Source of the DNA: a virus
IMG/VR virus record: IMGVR_UViG_3300010354_000238
Span: 1-36,771 of that record
DNA length: 36,771 nt
Direction: 5' to 3' (one strand)
The position numbers and the translations under genes are program-made. Within the stretch, counting starts at the first letter, position 1; every line of letters starts with the position of its first letter. Positions 21,622 through 32,500 of this stretch are shown piece after piece. The notes under the pieces were generated by a model. The model was not told where the DNA came from. It saw nothing but the letters and a program-made list of their open reading frames with translations, and made no database searches.

Positions 21622-22131
21622 ATGATTGAAAGAGATAATCGTGGAAAAATAATAATAGATTTTTCAAAAGAAGAATCAATGGATATTCCTATACGAGTTT
21701 TAGACGAAAGATATGTAAACGGCGATTTTAAGTATGCAGTAAATACAAGTTTTAAATCATTACCAAATGCAGTAAATGCTGAAAATTTTGTAATGTCAAA
21801 ATATAATGCTTTAATAAAAAATTTAGCAGGTGGTCTTGTTACAAGTCCTGAAAATGCAGAAAATTTAGAAAATTTTACTATTGCAGAACAATTTTTTAGT
21901 AATATTGCAAACTTGATAAATATAAATGCAGATAGTATAGTATCTCAAAATGAAAAAATCAAACAACTTGAACAAAATGTTGAAGATGTTAAATCTGAAT
22001 CACGCGAAAAAGACAGTTTACTCTATTCACAATCAAATGAGATTATGGAAAAAGATATGTTATTGCAACAAAAAGATAAAGAAATTGAACTTTTAAAAGA
22101 AAGCATTTCATCACTATTGAATAATACTTAA
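21622..22131 (+). CDS. Coiled-coil structural protein
   Basis: A 169-residue protein with GAGG before the ATG. The N-terminal ~100 residues include IPIRVLDERYVNGDFKYAVN and LPNAVNAENFVMSKYNALIK, and residues ~110-165 are a strongly predicted coiled coil (KIKQLEQNVEDVKSESREKD). No motif. It sits between the DNRLRE-like protein and the giant wedge protein, and shares one base with the next ATG (TAATG), so it is translated in strict coupling with that protein. A chaperone or trimeric fibre-connector role is plausible. Confidence 0.6.
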   Translation: MIERDNRGKIIIDFSKEESMDIPIRVLDERYVNGDFKYAVNTSFKSLPNAVNAENFVMSKYNALIKNLAGGLVTSPENAENLENFTIAEQFFSNIANLININADSIVSQNEKIKQLEQNVEDVKSESREKDSLLYSQSNEIMEKDMLLQQKDKEIELLKESISSLLNNT

Positions 22132-25100
22132 TGAATAATTTTCAATATCAAAATATAGAAGAAATATTAAACGCAAATATACCAATTCGTGGTTCTAGAT
22201 TTTTAGTTTCTCAAGATAGACGTGTTATAGTTCCGGTATTAAATGTTGTAGATGATCCAATAAATCAAATAAAGAAAGATTCTTTTGAAATGCATCTTTT
22301 TTATTCCGATGGAGGATATGTTGGATCTTTATATGATATAAAAAATTGGAAAGTAGATGATGAAAATGATCCATCAAATATACATTTAAACATAAATGAA
22401 AATTTAAATAATTTTATTGTACAACCAGGTTCGTATAAAATTGTTTACAATTTTTTTAGAAATTATGTCAGTAGTGAATTTAATGCAACTAAACTTTTTA
22501 TTGCAGAAATATCAAATGATAGACGTGAATTAGTTTTAGCATTAACAAATCCAAATGATTTAGCAGAAGTAGAGAAATTAAAAACTTTTGTATTAGAATA
22601 CCTTAAACCAAAAACATATTTTTCCCCAATAGTATTAAATTTTGGAGAAAATAAAATAATAGATGTAATAAATGTTACATCAGACGGTAGTGAAACATAT
22701 TTTTATGTAAAATTGTTTTATCCGTTACCTATGGATTTGGGTTTAAGATACGAGTGTTGGTTAGGAACTCAAATACTTAAACCATATATTGATAATATAA
22801 AAATACAATCGCAAGTTGTTGAAACTATAAAAAAAGAAAATATATTAAAAGGACCAAACTATAATGTAGATTATTCTTTTAACACAGTAACAGAAACGGA
22901 TTTTAAATCTTGGAATGATTTGTTATCAACAAATGTTCAAACTTCACAAGAAATATTAAATAAATATGTTTACGGTGATACCAAACCTATAAAATTAAAC
23001 ATAGATTTTACAGATTTTAATAACTTTTGTTTTTATTCTTCAGCAGAAGAACGTTTAAATAATTTTGTATACAAAATAAATTTGATAGAATCCTATAATG
23101 ATCAAATAAATAATCTTCAAACATACATTGGTTCTTTTGATGAAATAGATACCAACATAATAAACATTAAAAATTTAAAAGAAAAGTTAATTAGTGGGTT
23201 TGATGAATGGGAAAAATGGTTATACTATGAACAATTTAATTACGATCCTTTTGAAATTCAAACGTTTGTAATAACACCATATCCAAAATACACGGTTACA
23301 TCAGATGAAGACATTAAAACAAAGAACGGAAAATTTAAATTTTGGAAAAGTAACGAATCACCAGCAATAAATTGGTATAATTCTGTTCTTGAATTTGCCC
23401 AATTTTTTGACCAAAATAATACAAATGCTTTATACAAAACTTTACCAAGTTATATTATAGAAAATACGGAAAATGAGCAATTTATTTCTTTTGTAAATAT
23501 GATTGCTCAACATTTTGACATAATATACACCTACAATGAACATATATTACATAAACATTTAAGAAAAGAAGATCCAAATTCTGGTATATCACAAGATTTA
23601 ATACAAGTTGCAACAAAAAATTTAGGATGGAATTTATCATCTAATATCGGTGATAAAGAATTATGGGAATATGCTCTAGGATTAAATAATGAAGAAGAAC
23701 CAAAATATAACATATTAGGTGAAAAATACAATAAAACAGAAGAAGAAAGAACAAAAGAAGTTTGGAGACGTATATTAAATAACTTACCTTACATTTATGG
23801 AACAAAAGGTACAAGTAGGGGAATACGAGCATTACTTTCTGCATACGGTATACCACAAACATTATTGAGTATACGAGAATATGGTGGTGCATACAATCCA
23901 AATTCATACGATTTAGGTAAAAATTTATATGAAAAATCAACATATTATCTTAATTTTGAAGGATCACTTACTGGTAAAAATCAAAAAATTGAATTGCCTT
24001 GGGAAAAAGTAAATCATTATGATGAATGGAAATATCCAGACACGGTTACTTTTAGATGGAAAATGCAACCAGAAACACTTTATGATTATAGTAATAATGA
24101 AATACAAACAATACTTCAAAAAAGTTCTTCAAATGGTGTTGATTGGTTTGTAACTGCAAATAAAAATGGAACAGATATTGAAAAAGGAACAATTACATTT
24201 TATTTGGCAAGTGGTTCTACATATTTGTCTGCATCAATATATGATGAATACATATATGAAGATGAACCGCTTAATATAATGATAAAAAGAAATATATCTA
24301 GTGACGATAATTCTTTGCAACAAGTTTATGATTTTATATTAAAAACACAAAAATATGGTAAAATTGTAATAGATAGAACTGAAAGTATAGTTGTAAATGG
24401 ACAAGTTAAACCAGAATATAATAATTCTTGGAACAGAGATGGTAAATTATACATAGGTTCTGGATCAAATTTTGAAACAAACAAAATATTATCTGGATCT
24501 GTATACGAAATAAGATATTGGTCAAATCCATTATCCACTTCTTCATTTGATAATCATGTATTAGCTGCAAGAGCTTACAATGGTAATACCCCAACATCAT
24601 CTTTTTATGATTTACAAGGTCAATGGAAGTTTTGGCAATATTTTAATCCACAAACAACATCTAGTATTCAAAGTTTACACCCAAATCAAAAAAATAATAC
24701 GTTTTATAGTTCATCAAAAGTTGCAAATTTTGTTGGATTTACAACAAGTTCCTTTGAAAATTTTATAGAAACATATTTGATGGATACGGCAAATGTTGGT
24801 GCATCTACGGAATATTCACAAAAAATAAGAATTGATGAAACAACATTATCCGGTGCTTTAAGTGTAAATAATTCTTATGAAAAATCAAAATTAGAAATGA
24901 ATGCACCCGATTCAAATAGATTGATGGTAGCATTTTCACCACAAAATACAATAAATGAAGACATATATGAAGCAATTGGTGATGTTGATTTAACAGAATA
25001 TATGGGTGGGTATGCAACATTAAATGCTGATAGTTATCCAGATTTAGAAAATTTTTCGTATGAGTATTGGCAAAAATATGAAAATAGAAATGATTTTAAC

Positions 25101-26492
25101 GCATATATTTCTTTAATATCTCAATTTGATTTTAGTGTATTTGAACAGATAAGACAAACTTTACCTGCAAGAACTAATGAAATTTTGGGATTAGTAATAG
25201 AGCCAAATATTCTTGAAAGATCAAAAGTATCATCTATTAAAAAAATAAATGTAGAAACAGAAGGATTTGTACACGAAACAAACGTTTTATCACCATATCC
25301 AAATGCAATACCAGCTGAATATGATAGTAAAAGTACGGTATTATTTTTAGGATTTGAAGAAGGAGATTTACTTGATGTAAATATAATAGAATCAGAATCA
25401 ACCGTAGAAACAAATATAATAACCGATACCGATGAAAAAATAAAATTGGGTGATATGGATGTTGATTTACAAACAAAAGGTAAAGTAAATAATTTACCAA
25501 ATATCGCAATAAACAAACCAATTCAAAATGCTCCAAAATTTGAATTTAGAACATATAATACTTTATTAAATACAAGTCTAACAAATGAAACTATTGATGT
25601 AAAGTATATTTCATATGATATGAAGTTAGACTCAAAAACCTACAAAAATGTATCAGCAGAAACACTTGATATTTCAAATTATCCAAAAATTGATTTATTA
25701 TTTAGTTCATCTGGTTCATTGGCATTTATTAAAAAATCAAAAAATAATGAAATTTCTACGTATGAATCACATACTTATTATAGTTCAATATCACCAAAAT
25801 ATAAAAAAAATTATATTAAAAATGTTGGGTATTATACATTTGAAAAATCATACTATACAAATCCAAAAAATTTTGAAACTGCTAAACAAGGTAGAGAGTT
25901 TTTTGGGTGTAACGATTATCCATATCCTTACAAAAACTCAATTAGACCAGAATTAACACTTTATACATCAATTTCAAATCCTTTAAATTATTCTCTTATT
26001 CGTGAAAATTATGAATTTTCAAAACACAATTTAAATGACACATCATATTTAGACTATGAAAATGTTTTACATAATGGAAATGTTGTTGAATTTAATGTTT
26101 TTCCAAAAAGTGTATTTTGGAAAACTATAATTAAAGGTGGTTTTTTTGATGATATTATACTTGCACAAAACCAATATGGCATGCAAAATACAGCACCAAG
26201 AATAATAAAATTAAATACTGATGTAACACAACCGGTACCTGGTGGATCACCACAACCATATATGAAACCACTTTTTACACCCCAATATTTACAAGAAAGT
26301 ATTTTAGCTGGAACAAAAAAATATTTAAATTATCCAACATCACAAGATTATATTAGAGGATTTCCTTGGGTTATTTGGTGGAAGGGTAACAGTAGATTAC
26401 CAAATTTAGGACCAAGTTTAGGATTTGGTGAATCTTCGTTTTATACATCAAATATACAACCAATTTTTGGTGTACCACCAATAAATACTTAA
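22131..26492 (+). CDS. Giant baseplate wedge protein with tail-protein-I-like block and LamG-like domain
   Basis: A 1453-residue protein, the largest gene here. Residues ~430-590 contain FVNMIAQHFDIIYTYNEHIL, RILNNLPYIYGTKGTSRG and IRALLSAYGIPQTLLSIREY, the pattern of P2 tail protein I and of the matching part of T4 gp7-type wedge proteins, here much longer than in T4 (1032). Residues ~600-810 look like a concanavalin A/LamG sandwich: TVTFRWKMQP, KLYIGSGSNF and SGSVYEIRYWSNPLS. The remaining C-terminal ~600 residues are unrecognised, beta-rich and Asn-rich. It probably forms the wedge arm that links the hub to the tail fibres or receptor-binding parts, with LamG binding a surface glycan. The gp7 equivalence is inferred from gene order and this block. 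Confidence 0.6.
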   Translation: MNNFQYQNIEEILNANIPIRGSRFLVSQDRRVIVPVLNVVDDPINQIKKDSFEMHLFYSDGGYVGSLYDIKNWKVDDENDPSNIHLNINENLNNFIVQPGSYKIVYNFFRNYVSSEFNATKLFIAEISNDRRELVLALTNPNDLAEVEKLKTFVLEYLKPKTYFSPIVLNFGENKIIDVINVTSDGSETYFYVKLFYPLPMDLGLRYECWLGTQILKPYIDNIKIQSQVVETIKKENILKGPNYNVDYSFNTVTETDFKSWNDLLSTNVQTSQEILNKYVYGDTKPIKLNIDFTDFNNFCFYSSAEERLNNFVYKINLIESYNDQINNLQTYIGSFDEIDTNIINIKNLKEKLISGFDEWEKWLYYEQFNYDPFEIQTFVITPYPKYTVTSDEDIKTKNGKFKFWKSNESPAINWYNSVLEFAQFFDQNNTNALYKTLPSYIIENTENEQFISFVNMIAQHFDIIYTYNEHILHKHLRKEDPNSGISQDLIQVATKNLGWNLSSNIGDKELWEYALGLNNEEEPKYNILGEKYNKTEEERTKEVWRRILNNLPYIYGTKGTSRGIRALLSAYGIPQTLLSIREYGGAYNPNSYDLGKNLYEKSTYYLNFEGSLTGKNQKIELPWEKVNHYDEWKYPDTVTFRWKMQPETLYDYSNNEIQTILQKSSSNGVDWFVTANKNGTDIEKGTITFYLASGSTYLSASIYDEYIYEDEPLNIMIKRNISSDDNSLQQVYDFILKTQKYGKIVIDRTESIVVNGQVKPEYNNSWNRDGKLYIGSGSNFETNKILSGSVYEIRYWSNPLSTSSFDNHVLAARAYNGNTPTSSFYDLQGQWKFWQYFNPQTTSSIQSLHPNQKNNTFYSSSKVANFVGFTTSSFENFIETYLMDTANVGASTEYSQKIRIDETTLSGALSVNNSYEKSKLEMNAPDSNRLMVAFSPQNTINEDIYEAIGDVDLTEYMGGYATLNADSYPDLENFSYEYWQKYENRNDFNAYISLISQFDFSVFEQIRQTLPARTNEILGLVIEPNILERSKVSSIKKINVETEGFVHETNVLSPYPNAIPAEYDSKSTVLFLGFEEGDLLDVNIIESESTVETNIITDTDEKIKLGDMDVDLQTKGKVNNLPNIAINKPIQNAPKFEFRTYNTLLNTSLTNETIDVKYISYDMKLDSKTYKNVSAETLDISNYPKIDLLFSSSGSLAFIKKSKNNEISTYESHTYYSSISPKYKKNYIKNVGYYTFEKSYYTNPKNFETAKQGREFFGCNDYPYPYKNSIRPELTLYTSISNPLNYSLIRENYEFSKHNLNDTSYLDYENVLHNGNVVEFNVFPKSVFWKTIIKGGFFDDIILAQNQYGMQNTAPRIIKLNTDVTQPVPGGSPQPYMKPLFTPQYLQESILAGTKKYLNYPTSQDYIRGFPWVIWWKGNSRLPNLGPSLGFGESSFYTSNIQPIFGVPPINT

Positions 26493-26585
26493 ATTCTTGT
26501 ATAAAAATATCAAAAAAACATATTTATATTTGTATTGTATGTAATTTGCAAAGTTTTTATTTTATTTTAAAAAAAGGAGTATCGT

Positions 26586-27245
26586 ATGGGTTATTTAGAT
26601 AATACCACAATAACGGTAGATGCAATTCTCACAAAAAAAGGTAGAGAGTTATTGGCAAAAGGAAGAAATCAATTTAATATAACACAATTTGCTTTAGCAG
26701 ATGATGAAATTGATTATGATTTATGGAATCCATCACATCCAGGTGGTAGTGATTATTATGGTGCAGTTATTGAAAATATGCCAATAACAGAAGCAGTTCC
26801 AGATGAAACACAATCATTAAAATATAAATTGATAACACTTCCTCCCGGTACAACACAAATACCGTATATTGATCCAACAAGTCCAGGAATTGCATCTGGT
26901 GTTGTAAAACTTGAAACAAATAAAAGAACACAAGCATTGGGTGTTTTGATTAAACCAAAAACAATTCAATTAAGTACAACCGGAACAATTACTGATCCAA
27001 ACAGTTCTTATTCTTATCATATTCTCGATAATACATATGCAACATTTTCAACGGAAACATCAATGATGTCAGGTCGTTCAGTTAGTGTATCTGATGTTCC
27101 AGCATCACAAGGAGTTACAATTGTAGCAACAGGCACGGAATTACCAATTGGAACTGTTGCAACAACAAAACTTATTATTAGTGGAAATCAAACGGGTGCA
27201 CGAATAGTTGTTCCTATACAAGTTACACAAGCAGTAACTACGTAA
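26586..27245 (+). CDS. Conserved virion structural protein
   Basis: A 219-residue protein with the strongest ribosome binding site in the window (AAAAAAGGAG). The first 45 residues, especially MGYLDNTTITVDAILTKKGR and FNITQFALADDEIDYDLW, are a pattern I recall as highly conserved in structural proteins of marine and large phages; function is not known to me. The C-terminal half is Thr/Ser-rich with short beta-strands ending GARIVVPIQVTQ, like a small Ig-like or jelly-roll domain. The strong ribosome binding site and a 93-base gap upstream suggest it is made in many copies and may be read from its own promoter. Confidence 0.7.
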   Translation: MGYLDNTTITVDAILTKKGRELLAKGRNQFNITQFALADDEIDYDLWNPSHPGGSDYYGAVIENMPITEAVPDETQSLKYKLITLPPGTTQIPYIDPTSPGIASGVVKLETNKRTQALGVLIKPKTIQLSTTGTITDPNSSYSYHILDNTYATFSTETSMMSGRSVSVSDVPASQGVTIVATGTELPIGTVATTKLIISGNQTGARIVVPIQVTQAVTT

Positions 27246-27281
27246 TTATTTTTTAGGTTGAATATTCTTGTGAGATAATAT

Positions 27282-28412
27282 ATGTCAAATATTTTTAAAA
27301 ACGTTGCACAAAATGAAAATACCAGATTAACAGGAACTACTGCTAGTGAAATATTTACATCTCTTTATACAAAGGGATTATGGTCATCAACTGTTGCTAG
27401 TTTAAAATCGTTTCATACTAGTTCTGTGCAAAATACGGCATCAAAAGAATACTATTTACAAGTATGGATGTCATCATCTTTAAACACAAAAGAAAATGAA
27501 ATGTTTTCTATTGCCTACGGAAATATAAATGGTTCCGGATCAAAATATGTAACAACTGCATATGATGTAGTTGGACAGGCAAGCGATACTCCTTCAAGAG
27601 CAATTTATTCACAATACAAACTTATGTGTTTAGATGAAACAGAAACAAAATTTAAATTAGAAGATGATACCGAAGTAAATGATTTTTATGCAATAAACAT
27701 AAATAGAAATAGATTTGGTGATAAATTAGATCCTGGAAATTTTGAAATAAATATTGCAGAATTAAACGGTGGATTATTTGCCAATAATTTTTATACTGGA
27801 AGTAATGTTGAAGTTTCATCATCAAATAAAATAATATCTCTAATAGATGATTCATTAGATTCAATAGATCAATATGAATATTCTGAAAAACCTGCAAAAG
27901 TTCGTAATTTAGTAAGTGGATCTTTAGCAACAGGAATTTATGAACCATCAAATCCACATTATTACGGTAAAGTTTATCCAGATAACGGAACTATAATAAT
28001 ATCAGCTCAAAAATTAAATGAAAATGCATCATTCAATACTGTTGTTCAAAGTAACACAGATGGACAAAATTCTTACAAACTTTTAACAGCAATGAGTGGT
28101 TCTGCTCAAAATGCAAATTTAGGATTTGTTGCACGTGCAGTTCAAATAAAACATCAACAATCTATTTTTATACGAGTTGATTCTGGTGAAATGAATTATT
28201 CAAATAATCCAACATTTGTAAATACAGATTCAACAAAAGGTAGAATAGGAAAACCATATTTTGATAGTTTTATGTATAACCCACACGTTTACGTAACAAC
28301 AATAGGGCTTTACAATGATAATAAAGATTTATTAGCTGTTGCTAAATTAAGTAAACCTTTACAAAAATCATTTAATAGTGAATTATCAATAACAGTAAAA
28401 CTAGAGTATTAA
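27282..28412 (+). CDS. Structural protein consisting of the shared C-terminal domain, copy 1
   Basis: A 376-residue protein made almost entirely of a domain that recurs in the next three genes. Conserved blocks, in order: FHTSSVQ, FSIAYGNINGSGS, AIYSQYKLMCL, ININRNRFGDKLDPGNFEI, SLIDDSLD, YGKVYPDNGTIIISA, FIRVDSGEMNYSNNPTFVN, and the C-terminal signature TTIGLYNDNKDLLAVAKLSK (~350-369). No catalytic motif is seen. The repeat of a whole domain suggests assembly into a symmetric or pseudo-symmetric part of the baseplate or fibre, where copies occupy equivalent sites. The following gene starts 3 bases after the stop. Confidence 0.7.
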   Translation: MSNIFKNVAQNENTRLTGTTASEIFTSLYTKGLWSSTVASLKSFHTSSVQNTASKEYYLQVWMSSSLNTKENEMFSIAYGNINGSGSKYVTTAYDVVGQASDTPSRAIYSQYKLMCLDETETKFKLEDDTEVNDFYAININRNRFGDKLDPGNFEINIAELNGGLFANNFYTGSNVEVSSSNKIISLIDDSLDSIDQYEYSEKPAKVRNLVSGSLATGIYEPSNPHYYGKVYPDNGTIIISAQKLNENASFNTVVQSNTDGQNSYKLLTAMSGSAQNANLGFVARAVQIKHQQSIFIRVDSGEMNYSNNPTFVNTDSTKGRIGKPYFDSFMYNPHVYVTTIGLYNDNKDLLAVAKLSKPLQKSFNSELSITVKLEY

Positions 28413-28415
28413 ATT

Positions 28416-29540
28416 ATGGCTTATGTTTTTAAAAAATTTGAAATTGGATCAATTGCCTACGATAGACGTGATTTTATTTCAAGACCGTTATGGAGTGGTA
28501 ATAGTACAGATTTATTAAAAATCTATACAAGCTCCGCTCAATCAACAACACAACAACTATATTATGTAGATGCATACAATACTACAGGATCAAAAAAAGA
28601 AAAACAATTTAGTATAGCATATTGTGATTTTTTAAATAGCGGTTCTTCTGGTAATTTAAATCAAATTCAAAATAATGTTTCAGAGTCAAAAGCTTTATAT
28701 TCACAATATAAACAGTTATTATTGGAATCGGAAGATAATTTATTTGAATTTGTTTCAAAATTTGATGGTCTTGATTCAGTTGGAAATACAGTTACAACAT
28801 ACACAGAAACATCAGAATATGTATATGTTTTAAACATAAATCGTTCTAGATTTAAAGAAAAACTTGCTGCCGGTTCTTGGGAACTTTCTTTACATGAAAT
28901 GGATTTAAATACTGGATTGCCATCTGGTAACAAAATAACAACATTAGTAGATGAAACTATTAGTGAACTTTATTTATTGGGTAATTCATTATCAAGAACA
29001 GGTCCAGGAGGAAGTTTTTATTATGTTTATAGTGGTAGTTTAACTAATGGACTATACACAGGTAATTCATCAGCAACACCTTATGGAATAGTGTATCCAG
29101 ATGCAGGTATATTGGTTCTTAATGGAATGGCATTGGATGCTTCTGCTTCATTAAATACAAAAAGAAATCCTGCAACTGGAAGTAGTTCTTACAACGCTTT
29201 AAGATTATTCAATTCAATAAGTGGTGCAATGGATGTTTCCGTTAATAATAGTTTTAAAGGTAGAACATTAGAAACAATAAATTCAACAATATATTTTGCA
29301 AGAGTTGGAAATGGTGAATTTAATTTTAGTAATAATGTTTCCTACTATGAAACTGGAAGTCAACAATATATTAAACCACTAATGTTATCAACAGAAAATC
29401 AATATAAAAATATAACATATGTTACAACTGTTGGTCTGTATAATGATAATAATGACCTATTAGCAGTTGCTAAATTAAGTAAACCAGTCGGTAAAACATC
29501 GGATTCTGAAATGATTATTAAAATTAAATTAGATTACTAA
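28416..29540 (+). CDS. Structural protein consisting of the shared C-terminal domain, copy 2
   Basis: A 374-residue paralogue of the preceding protein, lacking any additional domain. Matching blocks: IYTSSAQ, FSIAYCDFLNSGS, KALYSQYKQLLL, NINRSRFKEKLAAGSWEL, YGIVYPDAGILVLNG, FARVGNGEFNFSNN and the signature TTVGLYNDNNDLLAVAKLSK. The two lie in tandem with almost the same length, so they probably arose by gene duplication. Identity appears concentrated in these blocks, with divergent loops between them, as expected if the loops contact different partners or receptors. Function otherwise unknown. Confidence 0.7.
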   Translation: MAYVFKKFEIGSIAYDRRDFISRPLWSGNSTDLLKIYTSSAQSTTQQLYYVDAYNTTGSKKEKQFSIAYCDFLNSGSSGNLNQIQNNVSESKALYSQYKQLLLESEDNLFEFVSKFDGLDSVGNTVTTYTETSEYVYVLNINRSRFKEKLAAGSWELSLHEMDLNTGLPSGNKITTLVDETISELYLLGNSLSRTGPGGSFYYVYSGSLTNGLYTGNSSATPYGIVYPDAGILVLNGMALDASASLNTKRNPATGSSSYNALRLFNSISGAMDVSVNNSFKGRTLETINSTIYFARVGNGEFNFSNNVSYYETGSQQYIKPLMLSTENQYKNITYVTTVGLYNDNNDLLAVAKLSKPVGKTSDSEMIIKIKLDY

Positions 29541-29552
29541 TAGAAGGAAATT

Positions 29553-32500
29553 ATGCAAACTTACGGACAATCCCCACAGTTTAAAGTTGATCAACTTGGT
29601 TTTGATGCAACAATTGCTGATACTATTTCAAATCTTCCAGTTGGCGGATACAGTTTAGATAGTTTATCAAATCTTTCTCCTTCCGATTTAAATACATTAA
29701 GATTTAATTTGAGTACAGCTTTAACTGAAGTAAGTTTTAGAAGCAATATAAGTCTTGGATTTTTAGGTGGAAACTCACAAGATCTAACAAATTTTTATTC
29801 GGCAATAACAAAAGATTTACAAAAATCTATAAATAATATAGACACAAAATTAAATGAAAAACCACCAGAAGATATTATCGTATTGCCTGCAGGAAAACCA
29901 GTAATAAATGTTAAAGGAGTAAGTTTTGATGACATTCAATTGGGTAATTCATCAACATTACCTATAATAATTGAAAATACAGGAAACGATTTACTTTTAG
30001 TAACCGGTTTTACGGGATTTGGTTCATCAACATCGTATTCTGTAATATCACCATATCAATGGCCTGAAATCACACAAGATAATCCAATACAATTACAACC
30101 TGGAGAAACAAAAAATTTAGACATTTTATTTTCTCCAAATGCAATTGTAAATTATACAGTAAATATTAAATTTACAAGCAATGCAACAGAAGGTGCTAAT
30201 TCTGCATCAATTAAAGGTAAAGGTAAAGCAATACCTGATCCTGGAATAGAAAGTATTTTAGGTAAAAAGAAAACTGGATCAAAACGTATTTTAACTATAA
30301 AAAATGTTAGAGAAGTAACAGTAAAATCAAAAAATAATCCAGATATAAAATCACCATATTTTGATCAACAAACAACAACTCATAGTGCAAAAATGGTTGT
30401 TGATATTTGGCAATGTTATACTCCATTTGGACAAGATAAACAAATACAAAAATTGTTGTTAGAAAATGTTGTAATTGGAGAAGGTGTAGGATCTTTTTGG
30501 TATGAAAGATGTGATGATTTTGTTGGTGGATTATTACCTGCATATCAATACTATTATGACACAGAACAAATAAATGATGTTTTAAATTGGAAACCATTAA
30601 CTACACAAGATAGATTATTTGACGCAGTTTTAAATAATAATCAAAATCTTTTAGATTCTACAAATGTAAATGAATTGTTTAAGTTTAGATCATTCATAAC
30701 AAAAATTAAAGATGAATTAGACTCAAATGATTCATATTGGGGAAAATTTGATTCAAAAAATCCAAATAAAACTTTATGTGAAGTTGGAAATGTAAGAGAT
30801 GAAATTTACTTAGCAGATGTAATAAAAACACAATTTCAATCAAAAACAGATATAAAAATATTTGGTGGTTTTAAAGAAAATGTACAAACAAGAAAAAATG
30901 GAATAACAGATAATAATTTACCAGATTTATTGTCATCCGTTGATGGAAATATCATACGAGAGTTAGATTTTGGTTTTATTTCAAAAAATGCTTATGGAAG
31001 ATTAAATTGTCTTCAACCAAAAACAGGTTGCTACATAAAGGCGGAAAAACAATTAAACGATGTACGAACATATGGTGATGCCATAATAAAATTGATTACA
31101 AAAGCATCTTTACCTGAAAAAATACCAAATAATTCATGTTATAGAGGATATAAAGCAACTTATATTCGTAGTTTTAATTGGGAAAGAAGATACGAACTTT
31201 TATTAGATTGTTTAGGCGTGGAGTATACTGAATATGAATGGAGATCAGACGAAAATCTGTTCACAGAAAGAGGAACGGTGTATGATGTTTGGGAAGATGT
31301 TGAATTTGCTGGAACAGAAATAGGTTTTACAGAAAATTGTATACCTGTGGAAAATCCAAAAGTTCAAGAACCATACGTTGATATGTCAGATAATTTAGGT
31401 TGTTATGAATTACAAACAACCAAAATTTATATGAAATATCCAAACTATAATTCTCCTGGAGACAGAGACTATATTAAAGGTCCTGAAGTTTTATCAATAC
31501 AAGATTATAGTGGTCTTGGTCCTGGAATAAAATTAAACAGAAAAGTAAAAAGAGCAGATTGTGATCAATCTCCTGTAAGAATATTTCATCCATTAAAAAT
31601 GGGTTCTGATATAATAACGGGAAGAGATAATTTAGTAACAAAAGGATTATTTAATGGAAATCAATCACCATTATCTCATTATACAAGTTCTACACAAAAT
31701 GAACAATCAAAAAAATATATTTACACCGTAGTTGATAATACAGTAATAAAAAATAATAAACCAATTTCGTATTATTCAGTTGCTTATGGTAATAAAAATG
31801 GATTAGGATCAGTTTATAGTGGTTATGAAACATCCGATTCAACAACAAAAGCAATTTACAGTCAAAATAGATTGTTAACATTAGATACATCGGAAACAGA
31901 ATTTAAAACATATACGAATGGTACACTTACAAGTGGAAGAAAAGACATATATGTAATAAATTTTAATAGAGATTCTTTAACTGATAGATTAGATCCTGGT
32001 AATTTTGAAATATCTTTTTCAGAATTAACAGCAATTCCATCAAAAGTAATGTCATTTATAGACAATTCAAAAGATGTTTTGGAAGATAAATTTTCAAATG
32101 ATCATGTATTTTCTTCTTTTGATATTGTTAGTGGTACTTTAGAAAACGGAATACATGATTCAGGAACAGGAAGTATAGAAACAAATTTATACATAACAAC
32201 TTATGGAAAAATATATCCATCACTCGGCATAGTTATTTTTGATGCTGAAAAATTAGATAATGAACTTTCATTTGGAACAGATTTATCTTCAAACATAGAC
32301 ACAAATAATGGATTAAAAATATTTAATGCAATAACAGGTGCAGCTGAACTTGGATATAATATGAAAGCAAGAGGTTCAAGTAATAAAAAATCAAATCATT
32401 ATTTTGTTAGAGTTAGTGCCGGTACATGTAATTATTCAAATAATCCAACAATGGTAAATGATACACTAACAAACCATAATATGATAAAACATGAATTTTT

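Noticed and set aside
25121-25516. 131-codon minus-strand frame within the giant wedge gene
   Set aside because: Lies wholly inside a continuous 1453-codon gene with recognisable domains; no promoter or ribosome binding site.
26492-26585. Host-type promoter before the 26586 gene (TATATTTG at 26524-26531)
   Set aside because: The -7 box is perfect, but the nearest TTG upstream would give a spacer of about 25 bases, outside the usual range; kept only as part of the octamer observation.
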